DNA of 64,000 nucleotides, taken from contig JALGQZ010000015.1 of assembly GCA_023105745.1 (NCBI GenBank), forward strand, positions 15,722,499 through 15,786,498. Reading direction: 5' to 3'. Numbering within the stretch: position 1 is the stretch's first letter; every line of letters begins with the position of its first letter. Positions 35,702 to 46,885 of the stretch are shown one piece after another. The notes below the pieces were generated by a model, which was given only the letters and a program-made list of their open reading frames with translations, searched no databases and was not told the origin of the DNA. This DNA is from Austropuccinia psidii. Taxonomy: Eukaryota > Basidiomycota > Pucciniomycetes > Pucciniales > Sphaerophragmiaceae. A program made the position numbers and the translations under genes.

Positions 35702-37039
35702 ATGCCTGTTCAACACTCACCTCCGGCAAGACAGACAAGATCTCAGGCCAGAGCTCAAGCTGTTCTCACTCCAACTCCAAGAGCTCCTCTAGATGGCACC
35801 CCAGCAGTTCCTCAACTGAGGGCCCAATTAGATAGAGGACCCCGCATGGAAGGAGCAGCACCATCCAGGAAGGAAGGAAGAGCGCCAAGAAGATCATGTT
35901 CATTCTCAGGAGTAGTTGGCGGATTTCCAGGAACTTCAAGGACTATTTTCAAGGGTCCAGGTGAAGATGGTGAAGAGGAGGAGGAGAATTCTGTGGAAGA
36001 GGAAGAGTCTGATGGTACTGAAGGTGTCCCTGCTCCGGTGGAGGCATCCCAAGGTACTGGAGGGCCAACTCTAGCCCAGTCTAATCAGCCTGTCTCTCAT
36101 CAGTCTGAACCATCTTTATTGGCCATCATGCAGCAAATGACTCAGATTATGGCCAATCTTCAAGCAGCTTCATCTTCTGAAGCATCAAGACCACCAGCCT
36201 TCAAGACTCCATCTATGGAGGCACCGGAATGCTTTGATGGGACTCAGCCCTTCAAAGTTAGAAGCTTTATTCAGTCTTGTCAATTGATTTTCCATAATGA
36301 TCCGGCAAACTTCGCTCAAGACAGAAAGAAGGTCCTTTATGCCACTTCATTTCTCATTGGCAGGGCTGCAAAATGGATTGAGCCTTATCTTTCCAATCTC
36401 ACCAATCACGATTCAAATTATCTTCTCAATTCTTGGCCATTATTTGAATCCCAACTCTTCACTTTATTTGGGGACCCAAATGAAGTTAGAAAAGCTGAAG
36501 CAGAGTTGGATGGCCTTAGAATGAAAGAAGGTGGCCATGTTTCACTATACATAGCCGATTTCAGGAGTTTGGTTTCAAGAATCGGGGATTGGGGTGAAAG
36601 AGCTCTCATCCATCATTTCAGGAAGGGATTGCCATCCAGGATTTTGGATCAATTGGCCTCCCATCCTTCAAGAATCGACTCTCTTCAAGACTTAATGGAC
36701 GTTACCCTGGAACTTGATACCAGGTACCATGAGAGGCAAAATGAAAAGAGTCATCATCAAGAGAAGAAGCCAGAAGCCTCAAAGTCAAGTTCTTCTCATC
36801 CTCAAAATTCTTCAAGTTCAAGTCATAAGAAGAAGAAGAATTTTCAGAAGAGGGACAAGCCCCATTCTTCTTTGTTGAATAAAGATTTCAAGCTCATGAA
36901 CTCTGAAAAAGAAAGAAGAATCAAGGAGGGTCTTTGTACCTATTGTGGTGGGAAGCATAGTCTTGAGTCCTGTTTCAAAAGGCCTCAAAACAAGCTTACC
37001 CAACCGTCAGGCAAATTTCCCAGCCAGGGAAAAGCCTGA
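35702..37039 (+). CDS. Gag of element Y
   Basis: Structural protein of the virus-like particle, 445 aa, intact. N-terminal 80 residues are Arg/Pro/Ala-rich (MPVQHSPPARQTRSQ). A strongly acidic stretch follows (about 85-105), then a linker with MQQMTQIMANLQ, and a capsid-type Retrotrans_gag core about 175-345 (FIQSCQLIFHND, IADFRSLVSRIGDWGERAL). A Lys/Ser/His-rich segment precedes the nucleocapsid knuckle C412, C415, H419, C424. The knuckle is C-x2-C-x3-H-x4-C, one residue shorter than the usual CCHC. The start is the first ATG after the long leader and matches the starts of A (7912) and H (49081). The last 70 bases overlap the open pol frame, which is in -1 relative to gag. Confidence 0.93.
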   Translation: MPVQHSPPARQTRSQARAQAVLTPTPRAPLDGTPAVPQLRAQLDRGPRMEGAAPSRKEGRAPRRSCSFSGVVGGFPGTSRTIFKGPGEDGEEEEENSVEEEESDGTEGVPAPVEASQGTGGPTLAQSNQPVSHQSEPSLLAIMQQMTQIMANLQAASSSEASRPPAFKTPSMEAPECFDGTQPFKVRSFIQSCQLIFHNDPANFAQDRKKVLYATSFLIGRAAKWIEPYLSNLTNHDSNYLLNSWPLFESQLFTLFGDPNEVRKAEAELDGLRMKEGGHVSLYIADFRSLVSRIGDWGERALIHHFRKGLPSRILDQLASHPSRIDSLQDLMDVTLELDTRYHERQNEKSHHQEKKPEASKSSSSHPQNSSSSSHKKKKNFQKRDKPHSSLLNKDFKLMNSEKERRIKEGLCTYCGGKHSLESCFKRPQNKLTQPSGKFPSQGKA

Positions 37040-37053
37040 GTGAAGATCATGTT

Positions 37054-40000
37054 GTGTTCAATGGTCTTCACAGTTTTCCATCCAGAGCACAATTGTGCAT
37101 TCTGAATACTGGTGTCAAAAATTCTCTTAAATTTTTTGTTTTTTCTTCTCTCTCTGATATGTTTTACAGTATTCTCATTGATTCTGGTGCTACCAACTCA
37201 TTTATTGCAAAGCAGTTTGTTCACAAGTATTCTTTGACCATGTCAGAACTCCCGGATAAGATTCCCCTTATTATCCTTGACTCCTCTGAGTCTCCTTCTT
37301 TATTTGTGACTCACCATACTAAATATATGGTTGAGCTCCCTTCCTTCCCAAGCTTTGAATGGGACTTTTTAGTCATTGATACTCCCAAGGGAGAAGAACT
37401 CATATTTGGCTTTGACTTTCTTAATCATTTTAATCCATTTATTGATTGGAGGCAAGGATTGATCACCTTTAATTCTGATCATAAGGACTATAATGATCCT
37501 TCAATTTCTTTCAGTAATGACTTTTCTTCTGCCAAATCATGTGCAGCTCTGGTTGGTGAATCTAGAACACCATCATTTCCGTCTTCTGTCCATATTCCTT
37601 CCCTTAATTCCCATCAGTCATTACTATCATTTAGAGATGAAGTCTTCAAAGAGATTCAACATGTTGGAGAAGATAATTCTGTATCTTCACTTCATCTCTT
37701 CTTTGGGAATATGGACCTTCCTCCTTCATCTTATCATGACTCCCTGGAGGAGTTGTGGGATGAAGAGGAAGAGCCAGAAGAAATAGAAACCGTGATGAAG
37801 GTTGTTCCTTCTGTTTACCACCAATATTTGGATGTATTTTCCAAGGTGAAAGCAGAGAAACTTCCTCCTCACCGTGCCTGTGATCATCATATCGAGCTGG
37901 AGGGGTCTCTACCTCCAGTTGGGGTGATCTACTCTTTATCAAACCAAGAGTCAGATACACTCAGGGCCTACATTTCAGAGAATGTAGAGAAAGGTTTCAT
38001 CCGGCCAAGCTCCTCTTCTACAGGAGCACCTGTTCTTTTTGTCAAAAAGAAAGATGGTGGCCTCCGTTTGTGTGTTGATTACCGCAAACTCAATTCTGTT
38101 ACTAGGAAGAACAAGTATCCTGTTCCTCCTATGAATCAGCTTCTCACCGTTTTCAATGGTTCTTCTATCTTCTCCAAGATTGATTTGCGTGGTGCATATA
38201 ACCTGCTCAGAATCAGGGAAGGTGATGAACATTTGACTTGTTTTAGAACCAAATATGGTAGCTATGAGTACTTGGTTATGCCATTTGGGCTTACCAATGC
38301 TCCTGCTTCTTTTCAAAATCTCGTCAATGATATTTTTTACGATCTTCTTGATGTTTATGTTGTGGTTTATTTGGATGACATTATGGTCTTTTCCAAATCT
38401 GAGGAAGAACATGTCACTCATGTGTCCATTGTTCTTTCCAGACTCAGAGCCAATAACCTCTTTGCTAAGGCGTCCAAATGCCTATTTCATGTTTCAAGTG
38501 TGGAATATCTTGGTTATGTAGTTTCTTCTGAAGGCCTCAAGATGGACCAAGCCAAAGTCCAGCAAATTCTCAATTGGCCACCTCCAAGAAACCTCAAGGC
38601 TCTTCAATCATTCCTTGGCTTTGCCAATTTTTACCGCCGTTTCATCAAGAATTATTCAAAGAAAATTAGTTCACTCACAAGTTTCCTCAAGAAAGATTCC
38701 CGTTTTCCCCTCAATGAGGAAGCTCTTAGACAGTTTCATCAACTCAAAGAGGCATTCACCACTGCTCCAATCCTTTCTCACTTCAATCCTTCTCTACCCA
38801 CCATTGTAGAGACCGATGCATCAGATTATGCCTTGGGTGCTGTACTGAGTCAGGTCTCTGACTCAGGAAAACATCCCATTGCATTTGATAGCCGCAAGCT
38901 TCTCCCAGCTGAGCTTAATTATGAGATTCATGACAAGGAACTCCTTGGCATAGTCTGGGCTCTCAAGCGCTGGAGAGCTTTCCTTCTTTCTATTTCTTCC
39001 CCTTTTGAAGTTCTCACCGATCATTCATCTCTTCAATATTTTATGTCTTCCAAGATTCTCACTCGCCATCAAGCCCGCTGGGCTGAATTTTTATCTGAAT
39101 TCCATTTCTCAATCACTTACCGCCCTGGCCGCTTGGCCACCCTTCCAGATGCCTTGTCACGTTGGGACGGCGTTTACCCGGAGAGGGGGGAGGATTTCAT
39201 CAGCAAGAATCCAATGAGCTATCAGAAGATAATCAAGCAAGATGAAATTCAAGCCTCAAAGTTTTTTGCAGTCAAGGTGGATTCATTTTCAAATTTGATT
39301 GATTCAATTCAGAAGGCAGTGTGGCAAGATTCTCAATATAGAAGTGTCCTTGAAGATTTGGGTAAAGGTAAATCTGTCCAAGATTATTCTCTTGATTCCT
39401 CTTCCAAACTTCTCCTTTTCAAAGATCGGGTGGTGGTCCCAAATGAACCCACAATTCAACTCAATGTACTTCAAAATCGGCATGACTCTCCTCTAGCTGG
39501 ACACCCTGGCCAAGAGAAGACCCTCAAGCTTGTCAAGCGGGATTTCCACTGGTCCGGCATGACTAAATTTATCAAGGATTATGTCTCATCCTGTCAACAG
39601 TGTTCAAGAAACAAAAATATTCATCACAAGAAGTTTGGAGTCCTCAAGCCTCTTCCAATTCCAAGTGGTCCTTGGATTTGTCTTTCAATGGATTTCATCA
39701 CTCAATTGCCACTGTCCAATTCCTTTGATTCAATTTTAGTCATAGTGGACAGATTCTCAAAAATGGCGGTTTTTATTCCAACAATAGCTTCAATCACTTC
39801 ATTAGATTTGGCCCATTTATTCATCAAGAATATTTTCTCAAAGCATGGCCTTCCTTCAAGCATTGTTAGTGATCGAGGTTCTCTTTTTGTTTCTTCTTTT
39901 TGGACCAACCTTTGTCAGCAGCTCAAGATTTCAAGAGACTTGTCAACTGCTTACCATCCAGAAACTGATGGACAGACAGAGAGGGTAAATCAGATACTAG

Positions 40001-40206
40001 AACAGTACCTTTGGATGTATGTCAGTTATCATCAAGATGATTGGAACACCTGGCTCCCTCTGGCTGAATTTGCCTACAATAACTCTGACCACTCTTCAAC
40101 AAAACAATCACCGTTTTTCACTGTTTATGGAAGAGATCCTCATTTTGACTCAGTTCACATCACTCAAGACACTCCGGCTGGAAAGTTATCAACAAAAATC
40201 CAATAA
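37054..40206 (+). CDS. Pol of element Y: protease, RT, RNase H, integrase core
   Basis: 1050 codons to an in-frame TAA. Positions from ATG 37054: protease LIDSGAT with Asp43; RT YLDD 439-442; RNase H first Asp588 (TDASDYALGA); integrase finger H810, H817, C847, C850; catalytic D880, D940, E976 with D-x35-E. The frame is open from 36967, inside gag, so the natural product is probably Gag-Pol by -1 recoding, or Pol by reinitiation; no canonical slippery heptamer is visible in the overlap. All catalytic residues named are present. The stop at 40204 replaces a Ser codon (TCA in A and H) by TAA and cuts off the GPF module and chromodomain. This copy is therefore probably unable to complete normal integration by itself, although the lesion is a single base. 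Confidence 0.92.
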   Translation: MFNGLHSFPSRAQLCILNTGVKNSLKFFVFSSLSDMFYSILIDSGATNSFIAKQFVHKYSLTMSELPDKIPLIILDSSESPSLFVTHHTKYMVELPSFPSFEWDFLVIDTPKGEELIFGFDFLNHFNPFIDWRQGLITFNSDHKDYNDPSISFSNDFSSAKSCAALVGESRTPSFPSSVHIPSLNSHQSLLSFRDEVFKEIQHVGEDNSVSSLHLFFGNMDLPPSSYHDSLEELWDEEEEPEEIETVMKVVPSVYHQYLDVFSKVKAEKLPPHRACDHHIELEGSLPPVGVIYSLSNQESDTLRAYISENVEKGFIRPSSSSTGAPVLFVKKKDGGLRLCVDYRKLNSVTRKNKYPVPPMNQLLTVFNGSSIFSKIDLRGAYNLLRIREGDEHLTCFRTKYGSYEYLVMPFGLTNAPASFQNLVNDIFYDLLDVYVVVYLDDIMVFSKSEEEHVTHVSIVLSRLRANNLFAKASKCLFHVSSVEYLGYVVSSEGLKMDQAKVQQILNWPPPRNLKALQSFLGFANFYRRFIKNYSKKISSLTSFLKKDSRFPLNEEALRQFHQLKEAFTTAPILSHFNPSLPTIVETDASDYALGAVLSQVSDSGKHPIAFDSRKLLPAELNYEIHDKELLGIVWALKRWRAFLLSISSPFEVLTDHSSLQYFMSSKILTRHQARWAEFLSEFHFSITYRPGRLATLPDALSRWDGVYPERGEDFISKNPMSYQKIIKQDEIQASKFFAVKVDSFSNLIDSIQKAVWQDSQYRSVLEDLGKGKSVQDYSLDSSSKLLLFKDRVVVPNEPTIQLNVLQNRHDSPLAGHPGQEKTLKLVKRDFHWSGMTKFIKDYVSSCQQCSRNKNIHHKKFGVLKPLPIPSGPWICLSMDFITQLPLSNSFDSILVIVDRFSKMAVFIPTIASITSLDLAHLFIKNIFSKHGLPSSIVSDRGSLFVSSFWTNLCQQLKISRDLSTAYHPETDGQTERVNQILEQYLWMYVSYHQDDWNTWLPLAEFAYNNSDHSSTKQSPFFTVYGRDPHFDSVHITQDTPAGKLSTKIQ

Positions 40207-40755
40207 GTACAGCAAGATGTCAAGAGAGAACTTGAAGTTGCCATAAACAGGTTTAAGAGGTATGCAGATAAAAGTAGAGCAAGTCCACCTGTTTTCAATC
40301 CCGGTGACATGGTATGGCTCTCTTCCAAGAACATCAAATCAACCAGACCCACCAAAAAGCTGTCTGAAAGATGGCTGGGTCCTTTTCCAATCTTGAAGAA
40401 AGTCAGCACTCATGCCTACCACCTCAAGCTTCCATCTCAATGGAAATCCATCCACCCAGTTTTCCATATTTCCCTTTTGGAACCAGTCAAGACGTCAACA
40501 ATCCCAAATAGGCATCAAGAGCCTCCTCCTCCAATCACCATTGAAGAAGAAGAGGAATGGGAAGTCTCTCAAATACTGGACTCAAAGCTCAAGAGAGGAA
40601 AATTATGGTATCTGGTGGAATGGAAAGGTTTCAGTCAAGACCCAGAAAGATCCACTTGGGAACCAACCAAAAACCTCAAGAATTGTCCTGAACTTGTCAA
40701 AGATTTTCATTCATTATATCCTGACAAGCCTGGGCCGAATTCTTCAAAAGCTTGA
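40207..40755 (+). pseudogene. Pol C-terminus of Y: GPF module and chromodomain, beyond the stop
   Basis: Same frame as pol upstream. It reads on through the end of the integrase (NPGDMVWLSSKNI), the GPF module (SERWLGPFPILKKV) and HPVFHISLLEPVK to a chromodomain (EEEWEVSQIL, LWYLVEWKGFS, TWEPTKNL), stop at 40753. Chromodomains of this kind steer integration to marked heterochromatin, which fits the nested pattern seen here. It would be translated only by stop read-through; no internal start is needed to explain it. Confidence 0.88.
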
Positions 40756-41563
40756 TTCATTATGGTGCTTGGTGGGGAGAGGAATTACCAAACGTAAGTC
40801 CCACTCCTGGTATGCACCTTTAGGGGTATTCTACTCTTTTTGTTGTAAGCATCACCTTGGCCACTCTGTGAGCACTTTGCAATTTTGGACACAGTTCTTT
40901 GGCATGGCTTTCAACTTCATTTCCAATCTTATGGCCATTTTCACTTGGGACAATGGGCCATTCACTTTTCAATTCATTTCCAAGATTCCAAATTCAAATT
41001 CATTCCTTCAACAGTTTTGTTTTTATTTTTATGGCACTGGCAGGAGTGGTAACTACCAAAAGTAAGTTCCTCTCCTGGTGTGCACTTCCCTGAGGGGCCT
41101 ACAATCTTGTCAAAACATCACCTTGGCCACTTTGTGAGCACCTGGCAACAAATTTATCTTTCCAGGTCCTTGGCCAATTTCAAAATCAGTTATCAACCTC
41201 CGTGATGAAGATTGGAACCTCCTCAAGATTCAATTCATTTTTCTTTTTCTTTTTCCTTTTATTTTCTTATTTTCATTTTCATTCTTTATTTCTATTTTAC
41301 TTTCATTTTAAATTTCCTCTTATCACGTCAATTATCACGTCAAAAATTTTCATTCATTTCAAAATTAAATTCAAATCATGAAGCCAATGTCAAAAGAAGA
41401 TCAAGCAAGTCCTGCGTCAAATGTCAAATTCTTAATATCAGTTTTCAAATTTTTTACATTAATCAGTCCTCTTGAATCACTCTCTCAAAATCTTTCCAAT
41501 AGCCTCAACAGGCTTCACCTTGTATTGGTGCTCAGGAGCTCACCATTTCAAGGTGGGGGGTAC
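40756..41563 (+). other. 3' untranslated region of Y
   Basis: Contains two related modules about 270 bases apart (40761-40880, 41031-41149), each with a GGAG...CTCC hairpin and ending CATCACCTTGGCCACT. A pyrimidine-rich stretch follows (41230-41310), and then the polypurine tract next to the LTR. No ORF. Confidence 0.65.
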
Positions 41564-43031
41564 TGTCACAACCATGGCAATTCACTTCCTTGGATCCCCA
41601 TATGGCATATCAAGCCACAGTCCTTTTATGGCCAATTGGCCATATCCATCACCAGTGGCCAATATGGCCACGTCATCATCTCATGGACCATTTATGGCCA
41701 TTTGTGTTTTGGGGCCTTCATGGCCCTTCACCTCAATCCAGCACCCATAGCGGCAATTTATGCCCAAATGGGTATTTCTGGTCATTTCCCTCAAAACCAG
41801 GGGAAATGGCCCAAATGGCTGTTTTTGGCCATTTGGGCTCATAATGCGCATTTTTGCGCACTTTGCGCATTTGCGCACTTTTGCGCATTTTGCGCATTTT
41901 TGCGCACTTTGACGCAAAGTGTCCAAAAGACACTTTCCCGCCTTTTGGGCCAGTTTTTGGCTCAGAACCCAAAAATGGCCAAAAACCCCAAAAGGCCCAG
42001 AAACACCATTCCAAGCTCTGAAGCCATTACATCCATCCTTTTCCCTCTGCCTTTCCACCTCAAGACCTTTGGACGTAATCTTCTTGCCAATCAACCAATA
42101 TGCCATAAATGATGTTATATATCATTGTGCATCATTTTTCAACAGCAATTCAATGGTGGCAATATCAAATGCTCATTTCAACATTCCAACATCTCATCAC
42201 GTCATCAAGGCACCCAATCATTCAGAGGAATCATCAAGGCTCAAGAGCAAGTGTTTCAGCGTCAAAGACCAATGACGCCATCAAGCAGTCATTGGTTATT
42301 CTCACTCCAAGTATTCATTCCAAGGGAATACTGTCAATTCATTCTCAAGTGTATTCAAGAGGCAGTGCCAAAAAAGAAGTTGTCAAGTGTCAAAGCTCCA
42401 CTCAATCCATCTTGGCAACCATATTCATTTCAATACAGTCTGGATCCATCAAGAACTGTATTTCATTTTCAATCATGGGAAATTCATTCAACCCAATTCA
42501 ATTTCAATATTAGCCAGCTGTATCAATTCCCAAAACAATCAATACAGCCTCAAGGATCAATACAGATCAGTTTTCAGCCTGAAGAACTCAAGCTCCCAAC
42601 TTTTCACATATACCGGCTACCCTTTCCACCCTGGGGGGTTTTCCCCAGTTAATTAATATATTTTGATTTTATTTTATCTCTATTTTCTTTTCATTTTAGT
42701 TAAGCAAATACTGATATTATTAAGTCAGTCATTTAGCACCTTTCTCTTTTCTCTTTCTTCGCCTGTCAATGGATATTTGGTGGTCATATCCTTACTAATT
42801 CCATTATTCATTTTTGGCAGGTTGAAACAGTGATTAAGGACTTACTTGGTTGGCTCTTTGGCCATTTGGCTTCCCTCTCCTCTTTTGCATCTCATCTTGT
42901 ACCTGCATATCTTTTAGAGGAATTCATTCTTATTATTTTTATTCTTTATCCTTTTGGAGTCTTCCAAGTGAGTTCCCTGATTGCTGAGTGCCAGGCCACT
43001 CTTGTATTTCTGTCCAGGAGCCCCTGTGACA
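41564..43031 (+). repeat. 3' LTR of Y
   Basis: Nearly identical to 33473-34985. It differs at four bases and has a shorter GCGCA array (41846-41907, seven units). Followed by the duplication CTGTC, after which H integrase resumes. Confidence 0.95.
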
Positions 43032-43036
43032 CTGTC

Positions 43037-46000
43037 CATCTGTTTCAGGATGCAAAGCAGTTGAAATATCTCTTGATATCCTGAGGTGCTGACATAAATT
43101 AGTCCAGAATGATGAAACAAATAAAGATCCTCTGTCACCAACAATACTTACTGGAAGTCCATGTTTGAGAAAGACATGGCTCATAAAGATTTGAGCTAAT
43201 TCCAGGGCAGTGATTGTTCCATAAGCTGGAATGAAGATTGCCATTTTTGAAAATCTATCCACAACTACTAGAATTGAGTCAAAGTTGTTGGAAAGTGGCA
43301 ATTGAGTGATGAAGTCCATTGATAAAGAAATCCAAGGACCATATTGAATTTGAAGAGGATTGAGTAATCCAAACTTCTTATTATGAATGTTCTTGTTTCT
43401 TGAACATTTCTGACATGAGGACACATAGTCCTTACTGAATTGATTCATTCCAGCCCAATAAAAATCCCTCTTGATGAGCTTGAGGGTCTTCTCCTGGCCA
43501 GGATGGCCAGCCAATGGTGAGTCATGACACTTTTGAAGAAGATTGAGTTGGATTTCTTCATTTCTTACGATTACCACTCTATCTTTGAATAATAATAACT
43601 TGGCTTGAGGTTCAAGAGAATAATCTGGAGCTGATTCACCTCTTGCTAGTTCCTTGAGTATTTCTTTATAGTCTTTGTCTTGCCATACTTCTTTTTTAAT
43701 CTTGTCAACTAAATCTGAGAATATTTCTACTTTGATTGAGAAGAATCTTGACTCTTGAATTCCATCTTGCTTGATTACTTGATGAAAATTCTGAGGATTC
43801 TTGCTGATGAAGTACACCCCCCTCACTGGGTACACGTTGTACCAATGTGAAAAGGCATCTGGTAAAGTGGCCAGCCTGCCTGGGCCATAAGTGATAGTGA
43901 AATGAAACTCAGAAAGAAATTAAGCCCAACGGGCCTGAAAACAAGTAAGAACTTTGGAAGAAATAAAATACTGAAGAGAAGAAGGGTCTGTCAAGACCTC
44001 AAAAGGATTGGAAAGAGAAAGAAACTAATCTCTCCAGCGCTTGAGAGCCCAAGCTATGCCAAGGAGATCCTTGTAATGAATTTCATAATTCAGCTCAGCT
44101 GGGAGAAGCTTGTGACTATCAAATGCAATGGGATTCTTTTCTGATTCATTAACCTGACTCAGTAAAGCACCCAAGGCATAATCAGAGGCATCAGTCTCTA
44201 CAATAGTTGGTAGAGAAGGATTGAAATGGGAAAGGATAGGAGAAGTGGTGAATGCTTCTTTGAGTATTTGAAACTGACTAAGAGCTTCCTCAGTGAAGAT
44301 AAAAGGTGAGTCTTTTTTGAGAAGGGAAGTGAGAGCAGTGATTTATTTGGAGTAATTTTTAATGAAACAAAAATAGAAATTGGAAAAGCCAAGGAAGGAT
44401 TGAAGAGCTTTGAAGTTTTTGGGCTGAGGCAAATTGAGGATTTGCTGAACCTTTGAAGAAGCCATCTTGAGGCCATCACTTGAAACAACATAGCCCAAGT
44501 ATTCCACACTTGAGGCATGGAATACACACTTGGAGGCTTTGGAAAATGGATTATTGTCCCTCAGTCTTTGAAGGACAGAGGCCACATTTTTGACATGTTC
44601 CTCATCAGAACTGGAAAATACCATAATATCATCTACATAAACTACATCAAAGATATCCAAGAAATTTGCAAATATATCATTCAAAATATTCTGGAAAGAA
44701 GCTGGAGAATTGGTAAGGCTAAATGGCATAACCAAATACTCATAACTACCATATTTGGTTCTGAAGGCAGTTAAGTGCTCATCCCCCTCTTTGATTCTCA
44801 GGAGATTATATGCACAACACAGATCTATCTTGGAGAAGATAGTGGAACTGTTTAATATGGTAAGAAGCTGGTTCATTGGAGGAACAGGATACCTGTTCTT
44901 CCTAGTGACAGCATCGAGTTTGCGGTAGTCAACACACAAACGAAGACCTCCATCCTTTTTTTTAACAAAAAGGACAGGTGCTCCTGTTGAAGAGGAGCTT
45001 GGCCTTATGAAACCTTTCTCTACATTCTCTGAAATTTAGGCCCACAGTTTTTCTGACTCTTGATTTGATAATGAGTAGATAACATCAACTGGAGGTAGAA
45101 GACCCTCCAGTTTGATATGATGATCAAAGGCACAGTGTGGAGGAAGTTTCTCTGCTTTCACCTTGGAAAATACATCCAAATATTGGTGATAAGCAGGAGG
45201 GACCACCTTCAACACAGTTTCAATTTCTTTTGGCTCTTCCTCCTCATCCCACTGCTCCTCCAGGGAGGAAGGTCCATATCCCCTTGAAAGAGATGAAGTG
45301 AAGATATAGCAACATCTTCTCCAACATCTTTTATCTCTTTGAAGACCTCATCTCTTGATTTAAGTAATGACTAAGATGGCATTATGGAAGGGAAGGTGTC
45401 TTAAGCTGACCAACCAGAGCAACACTGTTGACGGCAGTGGCCAAGGAATTACTAGCAGAAGATTCAATACCACTAGAATCTCTATGACTAGAATCATAGG
45501 TGATCAACCCATTTTTCCAATAAATAATGGGATTAAAATGGTGGAGGAAATAATAGCCCAATATCAGGTCTTCTACTCTGGGTGAATATATGATAAAAAA
45601 TCTCATTCAAAGCTTGAGAAGGAAGGCAAGTCAACTACCCACTTGGTATAATGGGTGATGAACAAGGAAGGGGATTCATTTGAATCCAGAATAAAAAGAG
45701 GAATCTTTTCAGGGAGCTCTGACATAGTCAATGAGTACTTGAGAGCAAAATTCTTTGAAAAAAAGGAGTTTGTAGCACCAGGATCAATGAGAATACCATA
45801 AAAAAAATCAGATACAGAAGAAAAAATAAGAAACTTTAAAGATTTCTTTACACTATTATCCAGAGTGCACAATTGTGCTCTTGAAGGAAATAAGTGAGAA
45901 CCATTTAACACATCATGATTCTCACTAAGGCTCTTCCCTGCTTGCTAGGGAAGCCTCTTGATGACCCAGGCTTGTTCTGAGGTCTCTTAAAGCATTTTTG

Positions 46001-46885
46001 AATTGGGTTATTTCCACCACAATAAGTACATAACCCTTCTTTTATCCTCCTCTCCTTTTCAGAACCAATTGATTTATTGTACTTATTGAGGAGAGCAGAA
46101 TAGGGCCTGTCCTTTGAAGCCTGAAATTGCTTTCCCTTCTTATTCTTCTTATGGTGAGGCCTTTTTGAAGATTAGTCTTGAGGAGGCCTGGAACGATTGG
46201 ATCCAGTGGCAGGAGGCTTCTTTTTTTTGATGACTACCCTTCTCTTTCTGTCTCTCATGGTATCTGGTATCTAATTCCAGGGTAATGTCCATGAGTTCTT
46301 GAAGAGTATCAAAGCTACCAGGGTAGGAAACCAACTGGTCCAAAATTCTTGATTCCAATCCTCTTCTATAAACATTAATATAAGCTCTTTCTCCCCAATC
46401 TCCAATTCTTGACATTAAGCTTCTGAAATAAGAAATTTACAAGGATACATGCCCACTTTCCTTCATCCTCAAATTGTCCAACTCTTATTCAGCTTTCCTG
46501 ACTTCATTTAGATCACCAAACAGAGTGAATAATTGAGTTTCAAATAACTGCCAATCATTGAGGAGGTAGGGTTCAATCCATTTTCCAGCTCTACCAGTGA
46601 GACATGAAGTTTAGTAAAGAAATTTCTTCCTGTCAGAGAAGAAATTTTATGGATAATGATGAAAAATCAATTGACAGGATTGGATAAATCCTCTCAATTT
46701 ATGAGCTTGAGTACCATCAAAAGACTCAGGTGCCTTCATTGATAGAGTCTTGAATGCAGGGGCTTTGTAATTGTCCCTAGGAGCTGCTGCTTGAGAAAGT
46801 TGTCCCATAATAGTAGCCATTTTCTTCATGATCTTGAGGAGACTTGGATAAGATTTAGAACTATCCTCTTGAGGGAACTTGATAT
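43037..46885 (-). pseudogene. H gag-pol, main part
   Basis: Minus strand, read from right to left: gag core (46920-46150, ending at a damaged knuckle CTYCGGNNP near 46025), protease LIDPGAT near 45790 (Ser changed to Pro), RT with YVDD near 44640 (YLDD in A and Y), RNase H about 44200-43880, and integrase with finger HDSPLAGH and CQKC and its catalytic core to the Y insertion. Long open pieces remain (for example 43835-42939 and 44939-44343), but frameshifts and stops separate them. It resembles Y in domain order and in about two-thirds of residues by eye, so H is a distinct subfamily rather than a mutated Y. Confidence 0.88.

Larger units (their letters stand above)
33473..43031 (+). mobile_element. 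Young full-length Ty3/gypsy element Y (family 1)
   Basis: LTRs are 1513 bp (left) and 1468 bp (right), starting TGTCACAACCATGG and ending CCCCTGTGACA. The element is flanked by perfect CTGTC duplications (33468-33472, 43032-43036). The LTRs differ by four substitutions and by 45 bp of array length, so insertion is recent. Gag is intact. Pol has a single in-frame stop after the integrase core. The primer site, leader, polypurine tract (AGGTGGGGGG, 41551-41560) and a 3' region with a duplicated module are all present. It landed in the integrase gene of H, in opposite orientation. Confidence 0.96.
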
